A stretch of DNA of 31,104 nt from CAMDTE01 sp034679985 (GTDB lineage: Bacteria > Bacteroidota > Bacteroidia > Flavobacteriales > Schleiferiaceae). The notes below the pieces were generated by a model, which did no database searches, was not told the DNA's origin, and was given only the letters and a program-made list of their open reading frames with translations. Every line of letters begins with the position of its first letter. Within the stretch, counting starts at the first letter, position 1. The stretch covers positions 1-31,104 of the forward strand of contig JAXITR010000022.1 of assembly GCA_034679985.1 (NCBI GenBank). Direction: 5' to 3'. Positions 1 to 8,911 of the stretch are shown piece by piece. A program made the translations under genes and the position numbers.

Positions 1-651
1 ACCACGGCAACCACCACCAAGCTGATCCAGACTACGGGCTACATCAAGCTGCGGGTTATGGACGACTTGGGGATGACTTGTACGGATTCTATAGCGTACG
101 TGGGCGGCAATTCTGTGGTAGCCACGCTCACACCGGCCGTGATCAATGGGGTGCAGCCATGGACCGACACGGTGTTGGGGTCGGCCACAGGAGCGCACCG
201 ATTCTATTGGATTTACAACGGGGACACCCTGGGCAGCGGGTTTGGCATCAGCGACAGCTTGATCCACACCTGGAATCTTGCCTCTACGGGAAACCTTTAT
301 TTTGTGGGGATTGATACCCTATTTGGATGCGTGGATACAGCTGCAGCGCAGATCGTAATCTCGCAGAACTATCCAGCCTACATACCAAATGCCTTCACGC
401 CCAACGGGAATACTACCAACGATTCGTGGATCATTCAGTTGTTGAATGCAGACAACAAGGTTCAATCGGCTAAAGTCTTCAATCGCTTTGGAGGACTGGT
501 ATATCAGGCACAAAACGATGTGGTCACTTGGCCTGGGACCAACCTAAATGGAACACCTGCAGAAGCCGGTACTTATGTCTATATATTGGAATTCAACGAT
601 TTAAACGGTCAATTTTATAGATTGACCGGTTACGTTATACTGGTCCGCTAG
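1..651 (+). CDS. T9SS type B sorting domain protein, C-terminal part
   Basis: The reading frame is open from the first base, so this is the C-terminal 216 residues of a longer secreted protein whose start lies outside the window. The visible part has a beta-sandwich-like stretch, then a C-terminal block of about 90 residues reading YIPNAFTPNGN, then a KVFNRFGGLVYQ segment, a PAEAGTYVYILEF segment and a final YVILVR. This is the gliding-motility-associated C-terminal (type B) sorting domain of the type IX secretion system, which in Bacteroidota directs export across the outer membrane and surface attachment. The preceding region is probably PKD/Ig-like repeats, but too little is visible to say what the cargo does. 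It converges on the next gene with only 5 nt between the two stop codons, and no separate terminator hairpin is visible there. Confidence 0.9.
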   Translation, partial: TTATTTKLIQTTGYIKLRVMDDLGMTCTDSIAYVGGNSVVATLTPAVINGVQPWTDTVLGSATGAHRFYWIYNGDTLGSGFGISDSLIHTWNLASTGNLYFVGIDTLFGCVDTAAAQIVISQNYPAYIPNAFTPNGNTTNDSWIIQLLNADNKVQSAKVFNRFGGLVYQAQNDVVTWPGTNLNGTPAEAGTYVYILEFNDLNGQFYRLTGYVILVR

Positions 652-656
652 CGAAA

Positions 657-1928
657 TTACTTGGCCTTGACTTTTTTGGCGGCTGCCAAGGTTGTTTTGA
701 GGGCCATCGGCAATGAAGAGGCGGCGCAGTTGTTGCGCATTCCTGCGATTTGCGTCAATTCGGCTCCTGTGGCTTCGGCATTGGTTGAAGTGAAGACCAG
801 TACATTTCCTGCTGCTTTAGGAGCCCCCAAGCGATTCCATTGTACGAATGCATGCAATGGATCTTGGTCAAGGGCCGCCTGATTGGGCGCAATTACCCAG
901 TCGTTGAAGCGCACAACATCTGTAAAGAGGGAGTTCTCGTACCAGCTTTTGGTGGCGCGGTACAGGTCTGGGTGGTTGTTCTTGTAGTTGGCCAACAGTT
1001 CTGGGAGGTACGACGCAGGATAAACGTTGTAGGCCAAAAAGAATGCATTGTTTGCCAATGACTCGTCTTGGGCGTAGTCGTATTGCTCAAAAAAAGCCTT
1101 TTGAACACGGGCGATTTGTTTCTTTAGGAGGGTATCCGTGGGTTTTGAGAGAAGTTCGCGCATCAAGGGAAGCACGTCGGAAGCGAATGTCAACGCCGCC
1201 GTTCCGCGCGCCAAAGCAGCAGACGTTACGGCTGCAGCCCGTTCTGACTGCGACATGGGGCATCCTCCTGGAAGAGCGTCCAACGTTCGTTGCTGGTAAG
1301 AGAAAAAGGGAGCCGCTTTCTTGCTGCTGGATTTGGCCACCATGGAAAACAATTGTCCGTAGGCCTGCAGGTAGTCGTTGTTGGAATATTGGGCCCCGTC
1401 TGTTGTTGCATTACCGGGGGTTGAACCGGCTTCAATGCGCGTAAGTAGCGCAGAAGGCGAAAGCGGCTTGGCAGGAAATGCCCACGTTTTTTTAGCCTTC
1501 TTAGCGATGGATTTGGATTGCAACAAAACCCACGGTCTCTTCTTCAAATGACCCGTTGCAACCACGGTTAAATCGTTCACGTACAACCAACTGATGGCGC
1601 CCTCTTTGCCGTCTCCAAGGTGCAATTTGGGAGATTCTCCTTCCCAAGGCAGGGAAAGGGATGCCGCGGGCGAAAACGCAATGGAGTCTCCTTTTGCATG
1701 TTTGGACGCAAAGGCGCCAAAGTCAAAATAGGGGGTGTTCAGGGCGTCCGCCGTGGTGAGGATGTATCCATTGTTGTCTACAACGGCGCCCCATTGCGAA
1801 TGATAAAATTGAACCAGCCCCGCCCGCTCTTGCTCCTTCATTTCGGAGAACGACTTGACTTGTGCAGACAAGTGAACTATCGTCAAAACGAACAGACAGA
1901 GAAAAGTGGAGAGGCGGTGCTGTTGCAT
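657..1928 (-). CDS. S46 peptidase-like secreted protein, probably inactive
   Basis: 423 residues with a signal peptide (residues 1-22, hydrophobic core then SAQ). Residues 47-63 read GAVVDNNGYILTTADAL, which resembles the S46 (DPP7/DPP11) segment around the catalytic His (pattern G-x-V-S-x-x-G-L-hydrophobic-T-N-H-H-C), but the HHC is absent. A second match is the segment NSLFTDVVRFNDW followed by LDQDPLHAF near residue 340, similar to the helical domain of S46 peptidases. The GNSGSP catalytic-serine segment is not found, and the length is far below the roughly 700 residues usual for S46. If the relationship is right, this is a shortened pseudoenzyme. It lies 39 nt downstream of sdhB on the same strand, so it may be read through from the sdh operon, though a functional link is not evident. 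The C-terminus is Ala/Lys-rich (AAAKKVKAK). The family assignment is an inference from short motifs. Confidence 0.6.
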   Translation of the reverse strand: MQQHRLSTFLCLFVLTIVHLSAQVKSFSEMKEQERAGLVQFYHSQWGAVVDNNGYILTTADALNTPYFDFGAFASKHAKGDSIAFSPAASLSLPWEGESPKLHLGDGKEGAISWLYVNDLTVVATGHLKKRPWVLLQSKSIAKKAKKTWAFPAKPLSPSALLTRIEAGSTPGNATTDGAQYSNNDYLQAYGQLFSMVAKSSSKKAAPFFSYQQRTLDALPGGCPMSQSERAAAVTSAALARGTAALTFASDVLPLMRELLSKPTDTLLKKQIARVQKAFFEQYDYAQDESLANNAFFLAYNVYPASYLPELLANYKNNHPDLYRATKSWYENSLFTDVVRFNDWVIAPNQAALDQDPLHAFVQWNRLGAPKAAGNVLVFTSTNAEATGAELTQIAGMRNNCAASSLPMALKTTLAAAKKVKAK

Positions 1929-1967
1929 GGAGAAATTTGGGTTGTTCGATGGATCCGGTTAAACGGT

Positions 1968-2714
1968 TCAGTGGGTCAGTGAGGCAGAAAGAAATTCGCG
2001 GTTCATGCGCGCGATGTTCTCCAAGGAGATTCCCTTGGGGCATTCTACCTCGCAGGCGCCCGTGTTGGTGCAGTTGCCAAATCCTTCCAAATCCATTTGA
2101 CGGACCATGTTCTGGACGCGTTCTGCAGCTTCTACCTTTCCTTGGGGGAGCAGGGCCAGCTGGGAAACTTTAGCCGAAACGAAAAGCATGGCGCTGGCGT
2201 TTTTGCAGGTGGCCACGCATGCGCCACAACCGATGCAGGTGGCGGCGTCGAAGGCGGCGTCTGCGTCTGCTTTGGGAACGAGGATGGCGTTGGCGTCCAG
2301 GGTGTTGCCGGAGGTGTTCACGGAAACGTAACCGCCGGCTTGGATGACGCGGTCGAACGCAGAACGATCCACCATGAGGTCTTTCACGACCGGGAAGGCC
2401 TTGGCACGCCAAGGTTCAACGGTGATGGAGTCTCCGTCTTTGAAGGTGCGCATGTGCAGTTGGCACGTGGTAATGCCGCGGTCTGGGCCGTGGGCCTCGC
2501 CGTTGATGAACATGGAGCACATGCCACAGATGCCTTCGCGGCAGTCGTGGTCAAAGGCAATGGGTTCCTCGCCCTTCTTGATGAGGTCGATGTTGAGCTC
2601 GTCGATCATCTCCAAAAAGGACATGTCTGGGCTAACGTTGGAAACGGGGTAGGTTACCGTACGGCCGGCGTCTTGTGGGCCGTTTTGGCGCCAAATTTTG
2701 AGCGTCAGGTTCAT
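1968..2714 (-). CDS. sdhB: Succinate dehydrogenase/fumarate reductase iron-sulfur subunit
   Basis: 248 residues; electron-transfer subunit of complex II, carrying electrons from the flavoprotein to the membrane haem subunit on the cytoplasmic face. The [2Fe-2S] ligands are C58, C63, C66 and C84 (CREGICGMC ... TTC). CIGCGACVATC at 160-170 and GNCTNTGACEVECPKG at 213-228 supply the [4Fe-4S] cluster (C160, C163, C166, C225) and the [3Fe-4S] cluster (C170, C215, C221). I chose the ATG at 2714 because it overlaps the sdhA stop as ATGA and gives the family N-terminus MNLTLKIWRQ. An upstream in-frame ATG would add 69 Arg/Pro-rich residues that are only antisense-style translation of sdhA. It is the last sdh gene of a C-A-B operon, the order and fusion type typical of Bacteroidota and epsilon-type (single cytochrome b subunit) enzymes. 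Confidence 0.97.
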   Translation of the reverse strand: MNLTLKIWRQNGPQDAGRTVTYPVSNVSPDMSFLEMIDELNIDLIKKGEEPIAFDHDCREGICGMCSMFINGEAHGPDRGITTCQLHMRTFKDGDSITVEPWRAKAFPVVKDLMVDRSAFDRVIQAGGYVSVNTSGNTLDANAILVPKADADAAFDAATCIGCGACVATCKNASAMLFVSAKVSQLALLPQGKVEAAERVQNMVRQMDLEGFGNCTNTGACEVECPKGISLENIARMNREFLSASLTH

Positions 2715-4714
2715 TTGTAAGAACGGGTAATGAGTTTGACGTATTCGTAGTTCAATTCTTCTTGGTGGCGAACGGATTTTCCGGGGTCGCCGTCTTGGTG
2801 TTCCCAAACCGCCACGTGGGTGAAGTTGGCGTCGTCGCGCAGGGCTTCGCCGTCCGGGGATTGGTATTCGGTGCGGAAGTGTCCGCCGCAGGATTCTTCG
2901 CGGGTGAGGGCGTCGAGGCACATGAGTTCACCGAGCTCTAGGAAGTCTGCCACGCGTGCGGCCTTGTCCAGTTCGATGTTGAGGCCTTCGCGTTGGCCGG
3001 GGACGCGGACGTCTTTGTAGAATTCTTCGCGGAGGGCACGGATGTCAGCGATGGCTTTTTTGAGGCCGTCTGCGCTGCGGGCCATGCCGCATTCGTCCCA
3101 CATGATTTTGCCCAGTTTGCGGTGGAACACGTCCACGGGGGTGGTTCCTTTGGCGTTCAGGAGGGCCTGTTGGCGCTCTTCTGCTGCTTTTTCTGCCGCG
3201 TCAAACTCGGGGCTGTCCGTGGGGATGGTTCCGGTGCGGATGTCGTTGGAGAGGTAGTCGCCCACGGTGTAGGGAGCAACGAAGTAGCCGTCCGCAAGGC
3301 CTTGCATGAGGGCGGAAGCTCCCAAGCGGTTGGCGCCGTGGTCCGAGAAGTTGGCTTCGCCCAAGGCGAAGAGGCCGGGCACGGTGGTCATGAGGTTGTA
3401 GTCCACCCAAAGGCCGCCCATGGTGTAGTGCACCGCGGGGTAGATCATCATGGGGGTGCGGTACGGGTTGTCGTCCGTGATCTTCTCGTACATCTGGAAG
3501 AGGTTGCCGTATTTGGCTTCCACCGCCTGGGTGCCCAAGTCGATGATTTGTTCTTTTGTGGGGTTGTGCAGGCCTTTCAGGTTGGCTTGTTCCTTGCCGT
3601 AGCGCTCGATGGCGCTGGCGAAGTCCAGGTACACGGCCTCGCCGGTGGCGTTCACGCCGTGGCCTTCGTCGCAACGCTCCTTGGCGGCACGCGACGCAAC
3701 GTCGCGCGGAACCAGGTTACCGAAAGCGGGGTAGCGACGCTCCAAGTAGTAATCGCGCTTTTCCTCGGGGAGGTCGGTGGCCTTCAAGCGGCCTTCGCGG
3801 ATGGCTTGGGCGTCTTCTTTGTGCAGAGGCACCCAAATGCGGCCGTCGTTCCGAAGGGATTCGGACATGAGCGTCAGCTTGGACTGGTGTTCGCCGCTGA
3901 CCGGGATGCACGTGGGGTGAATTTGGGTGAAACACGGGTTGCCGAAGAAGGCGCCTTTTTTGTGGGCGCGCCAGGCGGCTGTAACGTTGGAACCCATGGC
4001 GTTGGTGCTCAAAAAGAACACGTTTCCGTATCCCCCGGTGCAAAGCAACACGGCATGGGCGCTGTGGCGCTCCAATTTGCCGGTAACCATGTTTTTGGCG
4101 ATGATGCCGCGGGCTTTTCCGTCCACCGTTACCACGTCTACCATTTCGTGGCGGTGGTACATTTTAACCCGACCCTTCGCAATTTGGCGCGAAAGAGCGC
4201 TGTAGGCACCCAAAAGGAGCTGCTGGCCGGTTTGACCCTTGGCGTAGAACGTGCGGCTTACTTGCACGCCACCGAAGGAGCGGTTGTCCAGTTGGCCGCC
4301 GTAGTCGCGGGCAAAGGGAACGCCTTGGGCCACGCACTGGTCAATGATGTTCGTGGACACCTCCGCCAAGCGGTGTACGTTGGCTTCGCGGCTGCGGTAG
4401 TCGCCTCCTTTGACGGTGTCGTAGAACAGACGGAACACGGAGTCGCCGTCGTTTTGGTAGTTTTTGGCGGCGTTGATGCCACCCTGCGCCGCAATGGAGT
4501 GCGCACGACGGGGGGAGTCTTGAAAGCAGAAGGCTTTAACGTTGTAGCCCAATTCTGCGAGCGAAGCGGCGGCGGAGCTGCCGGCCAAGCCCGTCCCAAC
4601 CACAATGACATCGATGCGTCTTTTGTTGGCGGGGCTGACCAAAGGCACGTGGCCTTTGTACTCGGTCCACTTGTCGGCAATGGGGCCTTCGGGAATGCGT
4701 GCGTCCAGTTTCAT
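2711..4714 (-). CDS. sdhA: Succinate dehydrogenase/fumarate reductase flavoprotein subunit
   Basis: 667 residues; oxidises succinate to fumarate (or the reverse) in the TCA cycle. The N-terminal dinucleotide-binding motif is VVGTGLAGSSAAASLAELG (residues 38-56). RRAHSIAAQGGINAA places the histidine for covalent FAD attachment at H72. Further family marks are the capping-domain segment HPTCIPVSGEHQ, the segment SDHGANRLGASALMQGLADGYF, and the C-terminal REESCGGHFRTEYQ. The length fits the type B enzymes, which run longer than the roughly 590 residues of E. coli SdhA. The stop codon overlaps the sdhB start by 4 nt (ATGA), so translation is probably coupled. Only a few bases separate its ATG from the sdhC stop, so the three genes form one transcript from the promoter upstream of sdhC. 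Confidence 0.98.
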   Translation of the reverse strand: MKLDARIPEGPIADKWTEYKGHVPLVSPANKRRIDVIVVGTGLAGSSAAASLAELGYNVKAFCFQDSPRRAHSIAAQGGINAAKNYQNDGDSVFRLFYDTVKGGDYRSREANVHRLAEVSTNIIDQCVAQGVPFARDYGGQLDNRSFGGVQVSRTFYAKGQTGQQLLLGAYSALSRQIAKGRVKMYHRHEMVDVVTVDGKARGIIAKNMVTGKLERHSAHAVLLCTGGYGNVFFLSTNAMGSNVTAAWRAHKKGAFFGNPCFTQIHPTCIPVSGEHQSKLTLMSESLRNDGRIWVPLHKEDAQAIREGRLKATDLPEEKRDYYLERRYPAFGNLVPRDVASRAAKERCDEGHGVNATGEAVYLDFASAIERYGKEQANLKGLHNPTKEQIIDLGTQAVEAKYGNLFQMYEKITDDNPYRTPMMIYPAVHYTMGGLWVDYNLMTTVPGLFALGEANFSDHGANRLGASALMQGLADGYFVAPYTVGDYLSNDIRTGTIPTDSPEFDAAEKAAEERQQALLNAKGTTPVDVFHRKLGKIMWDECGMARSADGLKKAIADIRALREEFYKDVRVPGQREGLNIELDKAARVADFLELGELMCLDALTREESCGGHFRTEYQSPDGEALRDDANFTHVAVWEHQDGDPGKSVRHQEELNYEYVKLITRSYK

Positions 4715-4718
4715 GGGG

Positions 4719-5405
4719 TTAGGCGGCCAAAGAGTTGAAGTAAATAACGATTGGAATCAAGGCGAATACGCCAGGAACCACCAGCGCGAAGAAGGCGCCA
4801 ATTCCTTTGATGATGGGGGTGTAGGTGGGGTGGTTGACGCCCAGTGTTTGGAAAGCGCTGGAGAAGCCGTGCCACAGGTGAAAACCGAGCATGGCCATGG
4901 CCAACACGTAGAAAGCGGTGTACCACCACTGCGCAAAAGAAGTGACGGTCAGGGTGTACAAGTCTTTGACCTCTTCGCCCTCGATGAGGACCGTCGGGAC
5001 GTTGCCAAAGTGCATCTCAAACCAGAAGCTCTTGAGGTGCACAATGAGGAAGACCAAGGTAAAGGTGCCCAAAAGAGCCATGTTGCGGCTGGCCCAGCTG
5101 GCGTTGGCCGCGCCGTTGTAGTTGGCGTACTTCACCGGGCGGGCGGCTGAATTTTGACGCGTGAGCATCAGGCCGTCTACGGTGTGGAGGAGAATGCTGG
5201 CGTACAGCAAGTAGCTCACGGCTTTGATCACCGGGAAGGTGGTCATGAAGCGCGCGTAAATGTTAAATGCTTCGTGGTCTCCCGTCATCAGGGGCAAATT
5301 GCCCAACAAATGGATGACCAAGAAGCTGCACAGGAAGAGTCCGGTGAGGGCCATCCAGTATTTTCGGGCCAGCGAACTGCCAAAAAGGCCTTTTCCAGTT
5401 GCCAT
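4719..5405 (-). CDS. sdhC: Succinate dehydrogenase cytochrome b558 subunit
   Basis: 228 residues, membrane anchor of complex II with five hydrophobic helices (about 18-38, 58-80, 108-128, 158-180, 198-223). It belongs to the single-subunit di-haem cytochrome b family found in Bacteroidota, Bacillus and Wolinella. Candidate axial haem ligands sit in the helices: H32 (VIHLLGN), H74 (ILLHTVDG), H123 (IVHLKSF) and H176 or H179 (GFHLWHGFSSAFQTLG). The last motif is a hallmark of the family. It hands electrons between SdhB and menaquinone. It is the promoter-proximal gene of sdhCAB. The region of 73 nt upstream is shared with the divergently transcribed gene at 5479, and contains a TAnnTTTG promoter box on this strand. 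Confidence 0.95.
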   Translation of the reverse strand: MATGKGLFGSSLARKYWMALTGLFLCSFLVIHLLGNLPLMTGDHEAFNIYARFMTTFPVIKAVSYLLYASILLHTVDGLMLTRQNSAARPVKYANYNGAANASWASRNMALLGTFTLVFLIVHLKSFWFEMHFGNVPTVLIEGEEVKDLYTLTVTSFAQWWYTAFYVLAMAMLGFHLWHGFSSAFQTLGVNHPTYTPIIKGIGAFFALVVPGVFALIPIVIYFNSLAA

Positions 5406-5434
5406 GGAGTCTTATTTAAGGGTTCTTTAGTTTG

Positions 5435-5442
5435 CAAAAGTA
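5435..5442 (-). promoter_or_regulatory. Bacteroidota-type -7 box for sdhCAB
   Basis: On the minus strand this reads TACTTTTG, an exact match to the Bacteroidota -7 consensus TAnnTTTG, about 29 nt upstream of the sdhC ATG. No good TTG -33 element is seen at the usual distance, so the call rests on the -7 box and its position. Confidence 0.5.
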
Positions 5443-5466
5443 AGGTGCAAACGAACCCGTTGTTCG

Positions 5467-5474
5467 TATTTTAG
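5467..5474 (+). promoter_or_regulatory. Near-leaderless -7 box before the thioredoxin-like gene
   Basis: TATTTTAG lies 4 nt before the ATG at 5479, one mismatch from TAnnTTTG. A transcript started from it would have almost no leader. The bases TTAGGGGCATG recur exactly before the CotH gene start on the other strand (13695). The box sits back to back with the sdh promoter in the same 73-nt gap. Confidence 0.4.
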
Positions 5475-5478
5475 GGGC

Positions 5479-6810
5479 ATGGATGCAATGTTTCGCGCGA
5501 TTCGGTGGTCTGCCCCATTGGTGGCTGTTATTGTTCTGTCATTGAGTAATTTACGTGCTCAAACGCTCCATGGGTGCATCACGGGTTCGCCGGTGAAGAA
5601 AGCGGCTTTGGGGTACTATTTTGGCGAAAAGCGTTTGGTAGCGGATTCGGTTGCGTTGGACAAGGAAGGGTGCTTTGTCTACCGCGGCAGCAAAATGCGC
5701 CCCGGTTTTTACACGTTTTTCCTAGACACCACCCACGCTTTTGACTTTTTCTACGGAGGCTCGCCCGTCTCTTTTGCGGGAAGTTATACGGCTTTGCGGG
5801 CGGTGGATTTTCGGGATGCCGACAACCAAAAATTCCAAGAGTTTCAGAACATTGGCCTGGTAATACAGCGGGACTACGAAGGAGGGTCTTTGACCGCCGA
5901 ACAGGCCCAGGCGGCCTACAACGAGCGTACGTTGGCTTGGGAAGCGGCCAATGGCACAACCCGTTTTGGTCAACTGTTGCGCGCGCGGAACCCCATGGGG
6001 GCGCGCACGGCGGTGGAGCCGGGCGGCGTGGAACGCTGGACCCGGGCCTACTGGAGCGAATTGCCCTTGACCGATCCGGCCTATTTTCGGTCGCCCTTTT
6101 TCCATTCTGCGATAACCTTGTTTTTTGACAAGGCCATCATTCAAGATCCGGATACTGTCGTTTCTGCCTTGAACGTCTTTTTTAGTGTGCCCAAGGATAC
6201 CGCTGCTCAAAAATATGCCGTGGCGTTTTTGACCAATAAGTACGAGACGTCCAACGTAATGGGCCACGAGAAAGCATTTGTTTGGTTGGTGAATAAGTTC
6301 TACCGAACGGGCTACGCCACGTGGGAGAAACCGGAGTCGTTGGCGAAGATTTTGAAAAAGGCGGACGACATTGGATTGAATTTGATTGGGTTGCGCGCTC
6401 CGGACTTTGGCTACGCGGCCTACGACGGCAGTCCGCATCGATTAAAAGAGACCTTGGGGTCCTACACATTGTTGGCGTTTTACGACGCCACGTGCGGCCA
6501 TTGCCAGGAAAACATGCCCAAGTTTCTGGAAATCCACAAAAAGTACGCGGCCAAGGGCTTGAAAACCGTGGCCATTACCAACGAATTAACCCTGGCTGAA
6601 TGGAAGTCTTTTGTGGAGAAAAAGGGCATGGTGGGCGTTCCCGGATGGACCAACGGTTCCGACACCGCTATCGATCGGGTTACCTTTAGGCACTACTACC
6701 ACATTCCAACGACGCCAACGGTTTTGGTGTTGGACAAAGACCACAAAATTATTGCCAAGTCTTTGGCCCCCGAAGACCTGGAAGACTTTTTAAGCAAGAA
6801 ACTCCCATGA
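5479..6810 (+). CDS. Secreted thioredoxin-like protein (DUF4369/TlpA type)
   Basis: 443 residues. It has an N-terminal signal-type hydrophobic segment (about 10-27), then a beta-rich region (about 30-110: GCITGSPVKKAALGYYF ... GCFVYRGSKMRPG) like the DUF4369 domain that often precedes thioredoxin domains in Bacteroidota. A helical middle follows, then a C-terminal TlpA/AhpC-type thioredoxin fold. The redox motif is C339-G-H-C342 (DATCGHCQENMP), and the usual cis-proline segment is present as HIPTTPTVLVLD. The protein is therefore a periplasmic or envelope thiol-disulfide oxidoreductase; its substrate cannot be read from the sequence. The stop overlaps the next ATG as ATGA, so it is coupled to the aminopeptidase gene. 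The CGHC active site is shared by many TlpA/ResA-like proteins in this phylum. Confidence 0.88.
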   Translation: MDAMFRAIRWSAPLVAVIVLSLSNLRAQTLHGCITGSPVKKAALGYYFGEKRLVADSVALDKEGCFVYRGSKMRPGFYTFFLDTTHAFDFFYGGSPVSFAGSYTALRAVDFRDADNQKFQEFQNIGLVIQRDYEGGSLTAEQAQAAYNERTLAWEAANGTTRFGQLLRARNPMGARTAVEPGGVERWTRAYWSELPLTDPAYFRSPFFHSAITLFFDKAIIQDPDTVVSALNVFFSVPKDTAAQKYAVAFLTNKYETSNVMGHEKAFVWLVNKFYRTGYATWEKPESLAKILKKADDIGLNLIGLRAPDFGYAAYDGSPHRLKETLGSYTLLAFYDATCGHCQENMPKFLEIHKKYAAKGLKTVAITNELTLAEWKSFVEKKGMVGVPGWTNGSDTAIDRVTFRHYYHIPTTPTVLVLDKDHKIIAKSLAPEDLEDFLSKKLP

Positions 6811-8114
6811 AGTATCATCCCCTACCGGCGTCTCTTTTTGTGCGCAACCGCGAGCGTTTTGCCGCACACTTGGAGCCGCGCAGTTTGGCTGTTTTTTACT
6901 CCGCGGACCTGTATCCCACGAGTGCGGACGGTCATTTTCCGTTCAAACAAGCCACGGATTTGTTTTGGATGTGCGGGGTTGATCAGGAAGAAAGCATTTT
7001 GGTGGTTTGCCCCGACGCCTTTAAGCCGGAGCACCGCGAGGTTTTGTTTCTGAAGGAGACGAACGAGACCATTGCCATCTGGGAGGGCGCCAAGTTGACC
7101 AAGGCCCAGGCTCAAGAGCGAACGGGCGTGAAGACGGTTTACTGGCTGCAGGATTTGGACCGCGTCATGAACGAGATGATGTCCTATGCGGACAACGTTT
7201 ATCAGGTGACCAACGAGCACTGGCGTCGGTCCAAGGACGGCCCGGCGGTGCGCGGAGAGCGCGAAAACGCGGCCCTGCGGGCCGCCTACCCCAACCACAC
7301 CTACAAACGCTCCGCGCCCCTTTTAAACGCCCTCCGGGCGGTCAAACTACCAGAAGAGGTAGAAACCATGCAAGCGGCCGCCAACGTCACCGCCGCCGGC
7401 TACGACCGCGTCCTGCGGTTCTTGCGCCCGGGGGTTTGGGAATTTGAACTGGAAGCGGAGTTTTTGCACGAGTTTGTGCGCCGTCGGTCCGACGGATTTG
7501 CCTACACCCCCATCATTGGCAGCGGCGCAAACGCTTGCGTGCTGCACTACATCGAAAACAACGGCCCGTGCGAAGACGGCGACTTGGTTTTGTTTGACGT
7601 GGGCGCGGTCTACGCCAACTACGCCTGCGACGTGACGCGGTGTTTCCCGGTGAACGGCCAATTTACCCCCCGCCAACGCCAGGTGTACGAAGCGGTTTTG
7701 CGCGTCCAAAAGGCCGCCATTGCCCTGCTGCGACCGGGAACTTTTCTGCACGAGTACCACGCACGCGTGGGCGACATCATGACGGCCGAATTGCTGGAGT
7801 TGGGATTGATCACGGCGGAGCAAGTGGCTGCCCAAGATCCCGCGTGGCCGGCTTACAAGAAGTACTTCATGCACGGAACCAGCCACTACCTGGGGTTGGA
7901 CGTGCACGACTACGGCCCCTGGACGGCACCGATGCAGGTGGGCATGGTGTTTACGGTGGAGCCGGGCATCTACATTCCAGAAGAAGGTCTGGGCATCCGC
8001 ATTGAAGACAATATTTTGATCACCGACGACGGGCACGTGAATTTGACGCGTGCAATTCCCAAGGAAGTGGACGAGATTGAGGCGCAGATGGCCGAAGCGC
8101 GCGAGGCGCGATGA
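6807..8114 (+). CDS. pepP: Xaa-Pro aminopeptidase (M24B, aminopeptidase P)
   Basis: 435 residues, close to E. coli PepP (about 440). It removes an N-terminal residue that precedes proline, using two metal ions. The N-terminal creatinase-like domain covers about 1-170 and the pita-bread M24 domain about 180-430. Metal ligands are visible: two Asp in LFDVGAVYANYACDVTR, His in HGTSHYLGLDVHDYG, Glu in FTVEPGIYI and Glu in GIRIEDNILIT. There is no signal peptide, so the enzyme should be cytoplasmic. It starts inside the stop of the thioredoxin-like gene and ends inside the start of the hydrolase gene (ATGA overlaps at both ends), so these three genes form one translationally coupled unit. Confidence 0.95.
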   Translation: MKYHPLPASLFVRNRERFAAHLEPRSLAVFYSADLYPTSADGHFPFKQATDLFWMCGVDQEESILVVCPDAFKPEHREVLFLKETNETIAIWEGAKLTKAQAQERTGVKTVYWLQDLDRVMNEMMSYADNVYQVTNEHWRRSKDGPAVRGERENAALRAAYPNHTYKRSAPLLNALRAVKLPEEVETMQAAANVTAAGYDRVLRFLRPGVWEFELEAEFLHEFVRRRSDGFAYTPIIGSGANACVLHYIENNGPCEDGDLVLFDVGAVYANYACDVTRCFPVNGQFTPRQRQVYEAVLRVQKAAIALLRPGTFLHEYHARVGDIMTAELLELGLITAEQVAAQDPAWPAYKKYFMHGTSHYLGLDVHDYGPWTAPMQVGMVFTVEPGIYIPEEGLGIRIEDNILITDDGHVNLTRAIPKEVDEIEAQMAEAREAR

Positions 8115-8890
8115 CGGAGCATCGGTCTGTCCTTTATCGGGGGGCGACGGTGGTTTATTCTTGCTACGGCCGGCGCGGCGCGCCGGCCGTAGTGCTGATT
8201 CCCGGTTTTTTGGAAACCCGGGCGGCGTTTGTTCCCCTAGCGGAGCAGTGGGCATCCCGGTACCGCGTGGTGTTGGTGGATGTGCTGGGCCACGGAGAAT
8301 CCGGATGTGCCGGCTACGTGCACACCATGGAGGACCAGGCGGATGCGGTTTTGGCGGTTTTGCGGGCGGAGCGCATTCGGTTTTTTTGGGTGGCGGGCCA
8401 TTCGATGGGCGGGTACATTGCTTTGGCCTTGATGGACCGGGTGCCGGATCGGCTCCGCGGGGTTCTGTTGCTGAACACCCATCCGTTTGCGGATTCTGAG
8501 GAACGACGCGCCCTGCGTCGGCGGGCCATGGAAATCGCGAAAAAGGAGAAATCCAGCTACTTGCATGCAGCCATCCCGGCCTTGGTGGTGCCCGAGAATG
8601 CAGACCGACTGCGGGAGGAACTGCGCGTTATGGCGGAGGCCGCGCGCACCATGCCGGTACAGGGAATTCTAGCTGCCCAAGAAGGAATGATGCTGCGGCC
8701 GGATCGGTCCGGCTTGTTGCATACGGTTCAACCGTTCCCCGTGGTGGTGGTGGCTGGGTTGGAAGATCCGGTGATTCCGATGTCCACAACGGAATCGTTC
8801 TGGAATTTGCCCGGAGTTACCCGCCGCGTTGCGTTGCCCGGGGGGCACTTGTCTTTTTTGGAGGCGGGGGTAGAGGCCTTGACGTGGTAG
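8111..8890 (+). CDS. Alpha/beta hydrolase
   Basis: 259 residues with a standard alpha/beta-hydrolase fold. The oxyanion-region segment is LIPGFLETR, the nucleophile elbow is GHSMGG with S98, and the other triad residues are D219 (VAGLEDPVIP) and H246 (LPGGHLSFLEA). No signal peptide or lid domain of a specific class is visible, so it is probably a cytoplasmic esterase or lactonase-like enzyme of unknown substrate. It overlaps the stop of pepP as ATGA. The next gene follows after 33 nt with its own promoter-like box, so this hydrolase probably ends the coupled run, although read-through is possible. Confidence 0.9.
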   Translation: MTEHRSVLYRGATVVYSCYGRRGAPAVVLIPGFLETRAAFVPLAEQWASRYRVVLVDVLGHGESGCAGYVHTMEDQADAVLAVLRAERIRFFWVAGHSMGGYIALALMDRVPDRLRGVLLLNTHPFADSEERRALRRRAMEIAKKEKSSYLHAAIPALVVPENADRLREELRVMAEAARTMPVQGILAAQEGMMLRPDRSGLLHTVQPFPVVVVAGLEDPVIPMSTTESFWNLPGVTRRVALPGGHLSFLEAGVEALTW

Positions 8891-8911
8891 GCACAGCACT
8901 CCAGTTTGCCG

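Noticed and set aside
2715..2921. An N-terminal extension of sdhB by 69 residues
   Set aside because: It is Arg/Pro-rich, lies wholly inside sdhA and is absent from the family; the ATG at 2714 overlaps the sdhA stop as expected.
2993..4738. A 581-codon open frame on the plus strand opposite sdhA
   Set aside because: It is the antisense shadow of the sdhA gene; the protein is low-complexity Val/Gly/His-rich and no family motif appears.
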